DNA of 64,000 nt from positions 168,588-232,587 of the forward strand of contig NZ_PJRP01000002.1 of NCBI RefSeq assembly GCF_002858765.1, in the 5' to 3' direction. This document shows, one piece after another, positions 46,354-55,194 of the stretch; the first letter of the stretch is position 1, and the number at the start of each line of letters is the position of its first letter. This DNA is from Cupriavidus pauculus. Its GTDB lineage: Bacteria; Pseudomonadota; Gammaproteobacteria; Burkholderiales; Burkholderiaceae. The notes below the pieces were generated by a model, which did not search any database, had not been told where the DNA came from, and saw only the letters and a program-made list of their open reading frames with translations. A program made the position numbers and the translations under genes.

Positions 46354-47540
46354 TCCGGTTCGCGGCTGCAGCGCTGGGGGTGTCATCGCTGGTGACCGCC
46401 TGTACCGGCTTGCCCGCCGAACCGGGCGCCGCCGTGCGCGGCACCGGCGACCTGGGCGTGGTCATCGAACGCGCCACCGGCCGGCTGCAGGTAGTGGAAA
46501 CCACCGGCATGACGAGCCTGGGCACCATCGACGGCCTGGGCGATCTTTCCCACGCCAGCGTGGTGTTCTCGCGCGATGGGCGCTACGCATTTGTCTTTGG
46601 CCGCGATGGCGGGCTGTCCCGCGTGGATTTGCTGGCGCAGCGCATCACCCATCGCGTGAAGCAGGCGGGCAACAGCATCGGCGGCGCCATCCTGCAGGGC
46701 GGCAAGGTGGTGGCTGCGCAGAACTACGCGCCGGGCGGCATCAAGCTGTTCGACGCCGGGACGCTGGAGCTGCTGTCTGAAATCCCCGCCATCGGCCCCG
46801 ACGGGCGGCGGTCCAAGGTGGTGGGCCTGGCCGACCTGCCCGGCCAGCGGCTGGCCGCCAGCCTGTTCGAGGCGGGCGAAATCTGGATCATCGATGCGTC
46901 GGATCCGCGCCAACCGCAAGTCACGCGTTTGCCTGCCGGCCGTGAGCCGTACGACGGGCTGATGACGCCGGACGGACGTTGGTACCTGGCCGGCCTGTTC
47001 GGCGAAGACGGCCTGTCGCTCGTGGACTTGTGGCAGACGCCGCCCGCCACGCGCAAGGTGCTGTCCGGCTACGGGCGGGGCGAGACGCCACTGCCGGTCT
47101 ACAAAATGCCGCATCTGCGCGGCTGGGCCATGGCGCAGGGGCAGGCGTGGTTGCCGGCTATCGGCCGCCACGAACTGCTGGTGGCAGACCCCGCGCGCAA
47201 CTGGCAGGAACAGGCGCGCGTGGCCGTGGCCGGGCAGCCGGTGTTTGCGATGGCGCGCCCCGATGGCCGCCAGGTGTGGGTCAACTTTGCCTTTCCGAAG
47301 AACGATACCGTGCAGGTGGTGGATACCGCCACGCGGCAGGTGGTGAAGACGCTGACGCCCTGCCACGGCGTGCTGCACATGGAGTTAACGCCGAAGGGCG
47401 AAGCCTTGTGGCTGTCTTGCCGCGACGACAACCGCGTGGAGGTCTACGACACCGCGACGTTCCGGCGCATCGCCACACTTACGGCCGATCAGCCCAGCGG
47501 CATCTTCTTCACGGTGCGCGCGCAGCGCATCGGCATGTAA
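46275..47540 (+). CDS. nirF: Heme d1 biosynthesis protein NirF
   Basis: A 421-residue lipoprotein with a beta-propeller like the d1 domain of NirS. NirF acts at a late step of heme d1 formation. The start at 46275 has GGAAG upstream; residues 1-43 hold a twin-basic hydrophobic export signal ending SSLVTAC with Cys43 as lipid anchor. Propeller segments such as FSRDGRYAFVFGRDGGLSRVDL and TPDGRWYLAGLFGEDGLSLVDL are visible. The unusually long N-terminus lies within nirC, so a shorter start cannot be excluded. Confidence 0.9.
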   Translation: MADRQTPGGQTAARPPHIVRRSIARLIRFAAAALGVSSLVTACTGLPAEPGAAVRGTGDLGVVIERATGRLQVVETTGMTSLGTIDGLGDLSHASVVFSRDGRYAFVFGRDGGLSRVDLLAQRITHRVKQAGNSIGGAILQGGKVVAAQNYAPGGIKLFDAGTLELLSEIPAIGPDGRRSKVVGLADLPGQRLAASLFEAGEIWIIDASDPRQPQVTRLPAGREPYDGLMTPDGRWYLAGLFGEDGLSLVDLWQTPPATRKVLSGYGRGETPLPVYKMPHLRGWAMAQGQAWLPAIGRHELLVADPARNWQEQARVAVAGQPVFAMARPDGRQVWVNFAFPKNDTVQVVDTATRQVVKTLTPCHGVLHMELTPKGEALWLSCRDDNRVEVYDTATFRRIATLTADQPSGIFFTVRAQRIGM

Positions 47541-47556
47541 TTGCCATGTGACAGCC

Positions 47557-48540
47557 ATGTTCGACGAGCAACGCTTCTACGACTGCATCCAGCGCGACTT
47601 CCCGATCGTGCCGCGCCCGTTCCAGAGCGCAGGCGCCGCGCTGGACCTGAACGAACACGCCGTGCTGAGCCTGCTGGCGCGCGACGTGGGCGCCGGCCGA
47701 GTGAGCCGGATTGGCGCCGTGTTCGCGCCAAACGTGATCGGCGCCAGTACGCTGGCCGCGCTGGCGGTGCAGCCGGAGGCCCTGTCCAGGGTGGCGGCGC
47801 GTGTCAATGCCTATGGCGCAGTCAGCCACAACTACGCGCGGCATGGTCACCATTACAACCTCTGGTTCGTGGCCGGCGCGCGCACGCGGGCCGCGCTGGA
47901 CGTGGTGCTGGGCAGCATCGCCGACGACGTGGACCAGTCGCCGCTGGACCTGCCGATGGAGCGCGAATACCACATCGACCTGGGTTTCTCGATGTCCGGC
48001 ACGCCGGGCACGCCACGTGGCTGGCGCACGCCATCGCCCAAATCGACACATCTGGATGAGGACGACTGGCGCCTGGTGGCGGCGCTGGAAACGGGGCTGC
48101 CGCTGACACCACAACCGTTTCACGCGCTGGCCCGATGCACGGGCATGCCGCTGCACCGGGTGCTGGCGCGTATTGCGCAGTGGCATGCCAGCGGGGTGAT
48201 CCGCCGCTTTGGCGTGATCCTGCATCACCGGCCCTTTGGCTATCGGCATAACGCCATGTGCGTGTGGAATGTGCCGGATGCCCGTGTGGATGCCATCGGC
48301 ACGCGACTGGCGCGCGTGGCGCCGGTGTCGCTGTGCTACCGCCGTACGCGCCGGCTGCCTGCCTGGCCGTACAACCTGTTCGCGATGGTGCATGCGCGCA
48401 GCGAAGCCGAGTTGCAATCCGCGCTGGAACACTTTGACCAGCAGGCCGGCATGGGAGCGTTGCCGGGCAGGGTCCTGCGCAGCGGCACGTGCTTCAAGCA
48501 GTGCGGCACGCGCTATAGCTGGGAGGTGCCGCCGACATGA
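47557..48540 (+). CDS. nirDL: Siroheme decarboxylase NirD-NirL fusion
   Basis: A 327-residue fusion of two Lrp-like domains. The first (about 1-150, NirD) contains ARHGHHYNLWFVAG and the second (about 165-327, NirL) contains YRRTRRLPAWPYNLFAMVHAR. Together with NirG and NirH they decarboxylate siroheme to didecarboxysiroheme on the way to heme d1. The ATG at 47557 is chosen over GTG 47548. It overlaps nirG by four bases. Confidence 0.92.
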   Translation: MFDEQRFYDCIQRDFPIVPRPFQSAGAALDLNEHAVLSLLARDVGAGRVSRIGAVFAPNVIGASTLAALAVQPEALSRVAARVNAYGAVSHNYARHGHHYNLWFVAGARTRAALDVVLGSIADDVDQSPLDLPMEREYHIDLGFSMSGTPGTPRGWRTPSPKSTHLDEDDWRLVAALETGLPLTPQPFHALARCTGMPLHRVLARIAQWHASGVIRRFGVILHHRPFGYRHNAMCVWNVPDARVDAIGTRLARVAPVSLCYRRTRRLPAWPYNLFAMVHARSEAELQSALEHFDQQAGMGALPGRVLRSGTCFKQCGTRYSWEVPPT

Positions 48541-49055
48541 ACGACCACGCCACCGCGGTGGATGCACCCGCCGCACTCGACACACCCGTCGGCCTGGACA
48601 CCCCGGATGCCCTGGACGCCCTCGACCGACGCATCATCAACACGCTGCAACGCGAGCTGCCGCTGACGCGTCGGCCCTATGCCGATGCCGCCGCCGCACT
48701 CGGAATCGATGAGGCCACGCTGATCGCCCGCGTGCGTGCGCTGCTGGCGCGGGGCGTGCTGACGCGCTTCGGCCCGCTGTTCCAGATCGAGCACGCCGGC
48801 GGCCAGTTCGTGCTGTGCGCCTGCCATGCACCGGCCGACCGGCTGGACGCCGTTGTCGCGGCCATCAACGCCTTTCCCGAGGTGGCGCATCACTATGCCC
48901 GCACGCATCACCTGAACCTGTGGTTCGTGCTGGCCGTATCCGATGCTGCCGACGTGCCCGGCGTGCTGGCTCGCATGGCGGCCAGCGCCGGTGTCGAGAT
49001 CCTGCCCTTCCCGAAGGAACGCGAGTTCTTCGTCAACCTGTATCTACCGGTGTAG
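48537..49055 (+). CDS. nirG: Siroheme decarboxylase subunit NirG
   Basis: A 172-residue Lrp-like protein with winged-helix (about 25-75) and RAM-like domain. YARTHHLNLWFVLAVSD is the conserved NirG/NirD signature, with the His-His pair. The first 25 residues are an Asp/Ala/Pro-rich extension (ATAVDAPAALDTPVGLDT). It starts within the nirDL stop (ATGA) and ends six bases before nirH. It is part of the siroheme decarboxylase and not a transcription factor. Confidence 0.92.
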   Translation: MNDHATAVDAPAALDTPVGLDTPDALDALDRRIINTLQRELPLTRRPYADAAAALGIDEATLIARVRALLARGVLTRFGPLFQIEHAGGQFVLCACHAPADRLDAVVAAINAFPEVAHHYARTHHLNLWFVLAVSDAADVPGVLARMAASAGVEILPFPKEREFFVNLYLPV

Positions 49056-49060
49056 CGACC

Positions 49061-49594
49061 ATGCCCATCGCCCCCAGCATCCCCTGTATCGCCTCGACTC
49101 GCGCCAGCGAACTGGACGCCATCGACCGCGCGCTGATCCAGGCTACGCAGGCCGGCCTGCCGCTGGTGCAGGCGCCGTGGCAAGCGCTGGGCGACCTGAT
49201 CGGTATTCCGGAAGACGAGGTGCTGGCCCGCTTTGCGGCCATGCGCGACCGCGGCGTGCTGCGCCGGGTGGGCGCGGTGCCGAACCATTACGCGCTGGGC
49301 TGGCGCGCCAACGGGATGACGGTGTGGGATGTCGATGACGCGCGGATTGTCGAACTGGGCGCGCGCGTGGGCGCGTTGCCCTGCGTGAGCCATTGCTACC
49401 AGCGGCCCCGCCGGCTGCCGGACTGGCCCTACAACCTGTTTGCGATGGTGCATGCGCGCACGCGGGAAGAGGCAGCCCCGCACATCGCAGAAATACGAGA
49501 TTTGCTGGACCAGGCATGTCGGGCGCACGAGGTACTCTGGTCCACGCGCATCCTTAAGAAAACCGGCCTGCGCCTGCGGGCTTCCGGAGATTGA
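49061..49594 (+). CDS. nirH: Siroheme decarboxylase subunit NirH
   Basis: A 177-residue Lrp-like protein closely resembling the NirL half of NirDL. The signature YQRPRRLPDWPYNLFAMVHAR is almost the same as in NirL, pointing to duplication. It is the fourth decarboxylase domain. The gene ends three bases before nirJ. Confidence 0.92.
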   Translation: MPIAPSIPCIASTRASELDAIDRALIQATQAGLPLVQAPWQALGDLIGIPEDEVLARFAAMRDRGVLRRVGAVPNHYALGWRANGMTVWDVDDARIVELGARVGALPCVSHCYQRPRRLPDWPYNLFAMVHARTREEAAPHIAEIRDLLDQACRAHEVLWSTRILKKTGLRLRASGD

Positions 49595-49597
49595 TAC

Positions 49598-50761
49598 ATG
49601 TTCAGAGTTTCCCGCTTCATGGAGGCATTGCGCGACGGCGGCCCCGTACCGGCGCCGCGCCGCGCCGGTGGCCCGGTGGTGATATGGAATCTGGTGAGGC
49701 GCTGCAACCTCAATTGCAAACACTGCTATTCCACGTCGGCCGATACCGATTTCAAAGGCGAGCTGTCCACGACCGAAGCCATCGGGGTGCTGGAACAGCT
49801 GAAGGCAGCCAGGGTGCCGGCGCTGATCCTGTCCGGCGGCGAGCCGTTGCTGCGGCCAGACCTGTACGAGATCGCCGCACATGCCAAGCGGCTTGGCTTT
49901 CACCTGTCGCTATCGTCGAACGGCACGCTGCTGGACACCCGGCACGCGGCTCGTCTGCTGGTGGCCGGCTTCGACTATGTGGGCGTGAGCCTGGACGGCA
50001 TGGAAGCCACGCACGATCGGTTCCGGCGCTGCCCCGGTGCATTCCGGCAGGCGCTGGACGGCCTGCGCGTGGCCCGGCAATGCGGTCTGCGCGTGGGCGT
50101 GCGCATGACGCTGACCGAAGCCAATGCCGACGAGTTGCCCGATGTGGTGGCACTGACCGAAGCCGAAGGCATCGACAAGTTCTATCTATCGCATTTCAAC
50201 TATGCAGGCCGTGGCAGCAGCCATCGCGGCGACGATGCCCATCACGCCCATACGCGCGTCGCAGTGGATTGGCTGTTCGACCATGTCTGGGCGCGTGCCC
50301 AGGAAGGCCGGGCGGGCGATTTCGTCACGGGTAACAACGATGCCGACGGCGTGAGTTTGCTGCACTGGATTGCGCGGCGCCAGCCCGGCCGGCTGGCCGA
50401 CATGCGCCAGCGCCTGGTCAATTGGGGTGGCAATGCCACAGGCGTGGGTGTGGCCAATATCGACAATCTCGGCAATGTGCATCCGGACACCATGTGGTGG
50501 CATGTGTCGATCGGCAATGTACGAGAACGCGCGTTCGGCGATATCTGGGCCGACCGCAGCCATCCGCTGATGCGCGGACTCAAATCGGCGCCCCGGCCGC
50601 TGGAAGGGCGCTGCGCCACGTGCGCCCATCGCGAGATCTGCAACGGCAACACGCGCGTGCGCGCCTATGCCGTCAGCGGGAATCCATGGGCCGAGGATCC
50701 GGGCTGCTATCTGTCCGATCAGGAAATCGCTGATCCGCTAGGCCGGGAGGTTGTCGCATGA
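49598..50761 (+). CDS. nirJ: Heme d1 biosynthesis radical SAM protein NirJ
   Basis: A 387-residue radical SAM enzyme. The [4Fe-4S] motif is CNLNCKHC (cysteines 36, 40, 43), followed by LSGGEPLLRPDL for SAM binding. A C-terminal second cluster region contains CATCAHREIC and a later cysteine. It replaces the propionate side chains of didecarboxysiroheme by oxo groups. The nirN start overlaps its stop (ATGA). Confidence 0.96.
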   Translation: MFRVSRFMEALRDGGPVPAPRRAGGPVVIWNLVRRCNLNCKHCYSTSADTDFKGELSTTEAIGVLEQLKAARVPALILSGGEPLLRPDLYEIAAHAKRLGFHLSLSSNGTLLDTRHAARLLVAGFDYVGVSLDGMEATHDRFRRCPGAFRQALDGLRVARQCGLRVGVRMTLTEANADELPDVVALTEAEGIDKFYLSHFNYAGRGSSHRGDDAHHAHTRVAVDWLFDHVWARAQEGRAGDFVTGNNDADGVSLLHWIARRQPGRLADMRQRLVNWGGNATGVGVANIDNLGNVHPDTMWWHVSIGNVRERAFGDIWADRSHPLMRGLKSAPRPLEGRCATCAHREICNGNTRVRAYAVSGNPWAEDPGCYLSDQEIADPLGREVVA

Positions 50762-52284
50762 AACCGCTGATTGCAGGGCTGGCGATGGCGGCTTGCGTGT
50801 GGTCGACGGCCCACGCCGGCACGGTGGGCGGCGCGGCGTCCGATGAGCTGCCCGGTGCGTTGGCCAATACCCTGTCCGACACAGAGGCGGCATTCCAGCA
50901 GCACTGCGCGGTCTGCCACGGCGCCGACCGGCTCGGTGGCATGGGGCCGGCGCTGTTGCCGGAAAGCCTGGAGCGGCTCAAGCCCGATGCCTTGCGCGAT
51001 GTGCTGCGCCATGGTCGGGCCGCCACGCAGATGCCGGGCTTTGCCGGGCAGTTGCCGGAGGCCACGCTGGACCAGATCGCCACTTGGCTGCGCACGGCGC
51101 TGGCGCAGGCGCCGCACTGGGAGGCGGCAGACATCCGCGCGTCGCGCGTGGTCTATCACGCACCGGGCAGCCTGCCGGACAAACCGGTGTTTCGCGCCGA
51201 TCCATCGAACCTGTTCCTGGTCGTCGAATCGGGCACCCATCACCTGAGCGTGCTCGATGGCGACAAACTGGAGCCCATCTATCGCTTCCAGACGCGCTTT
51301 GCGCTGCATGGCGGCCCCAAGTTCAGCCGCGATGGCCGCTATGTGTATGTGGCCAGCCGCGACGGCTGGATCAGCAAGTACGACTTGTGGAACCTGACGC
51401 TGGTGGCCGAGATACGCGCAGGGCTGAACACGCGCAATGTGGCGGTCAGCGACGACGGCAAATGGGTGCTGGCCGGCAACACGCTGCCGCAGACCATGGT
51501 GCTGCTGCGTGCCGATGACCTGTCGCTGGCGCGGGTGTACCCGGTGACCGGGGCAAACGGCAAGGCGTCGCGCGTTTCGGCGGTTTACGATGCCGCGCCG
51601 CGTAGCTCGTTTATCGCCGCGCTGCGCGACATCCCCGAGGTCTGGGAAATTCCGTACGCGACGCTGGAGCCGCGCGTGATCGCGCTGGACGAAGTGCTCG
51701 ACGACTTCTTCTTCGACCAGCCGTATCGCCATATCCTTGGCGCCTCGCGCGGTGGCGCGGGCCAGGTGATCGACCTCGATGCCGGCCGCAAGGTGGCGGA
51801 CCTGGCGCTGTCCGGCATGCCGCACCTTGGCAGTGGCATCACTTGGCAGCGCGACGGGCGCGACGTGATGGCGTCGCCAAACCTCAAGCAGGGCGCGCTG
51901 AGCGTGATCGACATGCAGACTTGGCAGACCGTGGCCACCATAGCCACGAATGGCCCGGGGTTCTTCCTGCGCAGCCACGAGGCCACGCCCTATGCCTGGA
52001 CCGACGCCATGATGAGCCCGCGGCGCGACACGCTCCAGATCATCGACAAGCAGACGCTGAAGGTGGTGGGCAGCGTCACGCCGTCGGCGGGCCGGACGGC
52101 GGCGCACGTGGAGTTCACGCGTGACGGCCACTATGCGCTGGTCAGCTTGATGGAAGACAAGGGCGCCATCGTGGTCTACGACGCGGCCACGCTGCAGGAA
52201 ATTAAGCGATTGCCGATGGACAAGCCCGTGGGCAAGTACAACGTGTTCAACAAGACCACGCGTTCTTCGGGCACGAGCCATTGA
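50758..52284 (+). CDS. nirN: NirN, heme d1-binding c-type cytochrome (dihydro-heme d1 dehydrogenase)
   Basis: A 508-residue periplasmic NirS paralogue: signal peptide to about residue 20, heme c site CAVCH at 50-54, and an eight-bladed d1-type propeller. It performs the last oxidation forming the acrylate side chain of heme d1 and hands the cofactor to NirS. ASRDGWISKYDLWNLTLVAEIRAG and EVLDDFFFDQPYRHILGASR are typical. The protein differs from NirS in having fewer N-terminal residues before the heme site. Confidence 0.95.
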   Translation: MKPLIAGLAMAACVWSTAHAGTVGGAASDELPGALANTLSDTEAAFQQHCAVCHGADRLGGMGPALLPESLERLKPDALRDVLRHGRAATQMPGFAGQLPEATLDQIATWLRTALAQAPHWEAADIRASRVVYHAPGSLPDKPVFRADPSNLFLVVESGTHHLSVLDGDKLEPIYRFQTRFALHGGPKFSRDGRYVYVASRDGWISKYDLWNLTLVAEIRAGLNTRNVAVSDDGKWVLAGNTLPQTMVLLRADDLSLARVYPVTGANGKASRVSAVYDAAPRSSFIAALRDIPEVWEIPYATLEPRVIALDEVLDDFFFDQPYRHILGASRGGAGQVIDLDAGRKVADLALSGMPHLGSGITWQRDGRDVMASPNLKQGALSVIDMQTWQTVATIATNGPGFFLRSHEATPYAWTDAMMSPRRDTLQIIDKQTLKVVGSVTPSAGRTAAHVEFTRDGHYALVSLMEDKGAIVVYDAATLQEIKRLPMDKPVGKYNVFNKTTRSSGTSH

Positions 52285-52296
52285 ACTGAGGAAGAC

Positions 52297-53172
52297 ATGA
52301 TGAAACGGTGGAACACGGACGGCCCACGCGGGGCGCAAGACGGGCAGGCGAGGCAGGGCGCGCAGGACCGGAAGACCGGCAAGGTGTGGCTGATAGGTGT
52401 CGGCCCGGGGGATCCGGAACTGGTGACGGTCAAGGCCGCGCGGGCGCTGTCGGAGGCGCAGGTCTGGCTGATCGACGATCTGGTGCCCGAGATGATGGCG
52501 TGCTACGCGAGCCCGGGCACCGAGATCATCTCCGTCGGCAAGCGCGGCGGGCGTTGCTCGGTCAGCCAGGCCAGCATCCACGCCCAGACGCTGGCGCACG
52601 CCTTGGCGGGCCGCTGCGTGGCGCGCGTGAAAGGTGGCGATCCGCTGATGTTCGGCCGGGGCGGCGAGGAGGCTGCGTTCCTGCGCGGGCACGGGCTGGA
52701 TGTCGAGGTGGTCAATGGCATCAGCAGTGGCCTGGCCGCTGCCCAGGCGCTGGGCATCGCCCTGACGCATCGCGCCCATTGCCATGGCGTGACGTTCGTC
52801 ACCGCGCACACGCGCGGCGATGGCGAACCGGACTGGCGGGCGCTGGCGGCTAGCGGCACCACGCTGGTCATCTATATGGGCATGCACCGCATCGCGTCGA
52901 TCCGCGAGGCATTGCTGCAGGCAGGGATGCGGCCCGACATGCCGGCAGGCGTGGTGATGCATGCCAGTTGCGCGGATCAGCGCAACTGGACCGGCACGCT
53001 GGGCACGCTGACTGATGCGGTGGGGGCGGGGCTGGCTAGCCCGTCGATCATCCTCGTGGGCGAAGTGGTGGCGACGGCTTTGCATCGCCCTGCGGTTTTC
53101 TCCCCTCTCCCGCGAGCGGGAGAGGGGCCGGGGGAGAGAGCAGGTATCTCAAGCTGCGACGTCGCTGTTTGA
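52297..53172 (+). CDS. nirE: Uroporphyrinogen-III C-methyltransferase NirE
   Basis: A 291-residue SUMT that methylates uroporphyrinogen III to precorrin-2, the first committed step towards siroheme and heme d1. SAM and substrate motifs GVGPGDPELVTVKAARAL and VKGGDPLMFGRGGEEA are clear, with GISSGLAAAQALGIALTHR. A 27-residue Gln/Arg/Gly-rich N-terminal extension precedes the core. The last 23 residues (from FSPLPRAGEG) come from an interspersed palindromic repeat, and the stop codon is inside the repeat core. Confidence 0.94.
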   Translation: MMKRWNTDGPRGAQDGQARQGAQDRKTGKVWLIGVGPGDPELVTVKAARALSEAQVWLIDDLVPEMMACYASPGTEIISVGKRGGRCSVSQASIHAQTLAHALAGRCVARVKGGDPLMFGRGGEEAAFLRGHGLDVEVVNGISSGLAAAQALGIALTHRAHCHGVTFVTAHTRGDGEPDWRALAASGTTLVIYMGMHRIASIREALLQAGMRPDMPAGVVMHASCADQRNWTGTLGTLTDAVGAGLASPSIILVGEVVATALHRPAVFSPLPRAGEGPGERAGISSCDVAV

Positions 53173-53222
53173 ACGGTTTTATCCCCTTCCCCAACTCATC
53201 TCCGGCGAGGCGGGAAGGGGAA
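53099..53222. repeat. Composite mosaic palindrome, copy 6, overlapping the 3' end of nirE
   Basis: The first hairpin pairs CCCCTCTCCCG (53102-53112) with CGGGAGAGGGG (53117-53127). The second pairs CCCCTTCCC (53183-53191) with GGGAAGGGG (53212-53220). Between them is the core GTCGCTGTTTGAAC (53161-53174), the same word as at 9606-9619. The first hairpin and most of the core are translated as part of NirE. Confidence 0.8.
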
Positions 53223-53423
53223 CCAGTCCCCAGGGTGCCACCGCCTTCGTTGGCACCCGCGCCCCATCACGCAAGAATCTGCCATCCCCATTACAATGGC
53301 GGCCTGATCCCCCAACACAGAGGTATTGGTCCCATGCGCCATTGATGCCGCCGTCGACAAGACGGCCAGTCTCCACCCGCCCCCGCAAGCTGGGGGAGTT
53401 CCTGGCATCTCTGGAATCCACGC

Positions 53424-55046
53424 ATGACCGATCCCTATCTCAGGCTCGAAGGCCTGTCCTATGTCCTGCCCGACGGCAGGACGCTTTTCTCCGATCTCGA
53501 CGAAATTTTCGACCGGCGCCCCACCGGCCTGGTCGGCCGCAATGGCGCGGGAAAATCCGTGCTGGCGCAGATTTTGGCGGGGCAGTTATTGCCAACGCGC
53601 GGCCGTTGCCTGCGTTTTGGCAGCGTGTGCTATCTGGCCCAGCAGGTGTCGCCCCCTGGAGATGCCACCGTGGCCGGCCTGGCCGGGGTGCAGCACACGC
53701 TCGACGCCCTGGCGCGGATCGAGGCGGGCAGTAGCGCGCCCGAGGACTTCGACGCCGTGGGCGCCGGCTGGGATGTCCGCCAGCGGCTGCAACAGGCGCT
53801 CGAACGCAGCGGCCTGGGCCATCTCGACCCCGCCACGACGGCTGACACACTGAGCGGCGGCGAGGCCATGCGGGTGGCGCTGGTCGGCGCCATGCTGTCC
53901 GATGCGGATTTCCTGATCTTGGACGAGCCCAGCAACCATCTCGACCGGCCCGCACGTTGGGCGCTGATCGAGCAGTTGCAGCAGTGGCCGCGCGGGCTGC
54001 TGGTGCTCAGCCATGACCGGGCGCTTCTGGACACCATGCCGCGCATCGTGGAACTGTCGTCGCTGGGGCTGCGCAGCTATGGCGGCAACTACACGTTCTA
54101 CGCCCAATGCAAGACGGACGAGCAACAGCACGCGATTGGGCAGCTTGAACAGCGCAAGCTCGAACGCAAGCGCGAGCAACGGTCCATGGTGGACCAACGC
54201 GAGCGCCAGGCACGGCGCCATGCGCGCGGCAATCGGGAGGGCAAGACGTCGAACCAGGCCAAGATTCTGCTGGGCGGCCAGAAGGCGCGCAGCGAAGTGT
54301 CCGCCGGCAAGTTGCGCCAGCAACAGGCCGCCAGCCAGACCGATCTGGACCAGCGCGTGCGCAACGCCGCGCAGCAGGTGGAGGACGCGGCACACATCAC
54401 ACTTCACGGCGTGCCGGTCGCTCAGGTGGGTCAGGTCGCACACCGGCGCGTGGCCGAGCTGGATGCGGTGGCGCTACCGTTCGTGTCGGGTGCCACCCGC
54501 AGCGTCAGCCTGATCGTGACCGGCAAGCAGCGCGTGGGCGTAGTCGGGCCGAACGGGTGCGGCAAGTCCACGCTGCTGAAGACGCTGGCCGGCCAGCTTG
54601 CCCCACTGGCCGGCGCCTGCAGGCGTTCGGCCGAGACGATCTACCTCGACCAGCAACTGGCCAACGTCGATCCGGCGCAGTCAGTCCTGGCGCAGATGCA
54701 GGCGGCCAACGGCACCGCAACCGAGGCTAACCTGCGCATGCTGCTGGCGCACCTTGGGCTCGACGCACAGAAGATCGCCGCCCCCAGCGGCGCGCTGAGC
54801 GGCGGCGAACAACTGAAGGCGGCGCTGGCCTGCACGCTCTACGCAGACCCGCCGCCGCAACTGCTGCTGCTCGACGAACCGAGCAACCATCTGGATCTGC
54901 CGTCGGCGCAGGCGCTGGAAGCGATGCTGCGCGGCTACAAGGGCGCACTGATCGTCGTGTCGCACGACGATGCCTTCCTGGACGGCCTGGCATTGACCGA
55001 CCGCCTGCTGGCCACCGACGAAGGCTGGCAGCTCGATGCCTGGTGA
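53424..55046 (+). CDS. ABC-F family ATPase
   Basis: A 540-residue soluble protein with two ABC ATPase domains and no membrane segments. Walker A motifs are GRNGAGKS and GPNGCGKS, signatures LSGGEAMRV and LSGGEQLKA, Walker B LILDEPSNHLD and LLLDEPSNHLD. The inter-domain linker (about 240-310) is strongly basic. ABC-F proteins act on ribosomes (translation rescue or antibiotic protection). It sits between nirE and the nor genes with its own 250-base leader. Whether it belongs to denitrification or arrived with the repeat-flanked block is unclear. Confidence 0.92.
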   Translation: MTDPYLRLEGLSYVLPDGRTLFSDLDEIFDRRPTGLVGRNGAGKSVLAQILAGQLLPTRGRCLRFGSVCYLAQQVSPPGDATVAGLAGVQHTLDALARIEAGSSAPEDFDAVGAGWDVRQRLQQALERSGLGHLDPATTADTLSGGEAMRVALVGAMLSDADFLILDEPSNHLDRPARWALIEQLQQWPRGLLVLSHDRALLDTMPRIVELSSLGLRSYGGNYTFYAQCKTDEQQHAIGQLEQRKLERKREQRSMVDQRERQARRHARGNREGKTSNQAKILLGGQKARSEVSAGKLRQQQAASQTDLDQRVRNAAQQVEDAAHITLHGVPVAQVGQVAHRRVAELDAVALPFVSGATRSVSLIVTGKQRVGVVGPNGCGKSTLLKTLAGQLAPLAGACRRSAETIYLDQQLANVDPAQSVLAQMQAANGTATEANLRMLLAHLGLDAQKIAAPSGALSGGEQLKAALACTLYADPPPQLLLLDEPSNHLDLPSAQALEAMLRGYKGALIVVSHDDAFLDGLALTDRLLATDEGWQLDAW

Positions 55047-55134
55047 GGGCTGCCCCGTGATCTGATCACCACCATCGCCATCTCGAAACCATCGCCACCA
55101 TCGACATGATCGGCGCCTGTTGATAGACGCAAAA

Positions 55135-55168
55135 AAGCCGCCGGGCCCTGACAGGCGCCCGGCGGCTT
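55135..55168. terminator. Terminator between the ABC-F gene and norB
   Basis: An 11-bp stem AAGCCGCCGGG / CCCGGCGGCTT with a 12-base loop. Read leftward it ends in six T, so it terminates norAB; it may also serve the ABC-F gene. Confidence 0.9.
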
Positions 55169-55194
55169 CGTTACCGCGCTACTGCGCTACAGCT

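Noticed and set aside
48537..49594. nirG and nirH as Lrp-type transcription regulators
   Set aside because: They have Lrp-like folds, but the HHxNLWFV and WPYNLFAMVHAR signatures and their place in the nir operon identify siroheme decarboxylase subunits.
50719..53085. 788-codon leftward frame opposite nirN and nirE
   Set aside because: Antisense shadow; nirN and nirE are certain from heme and SUMT motifs.
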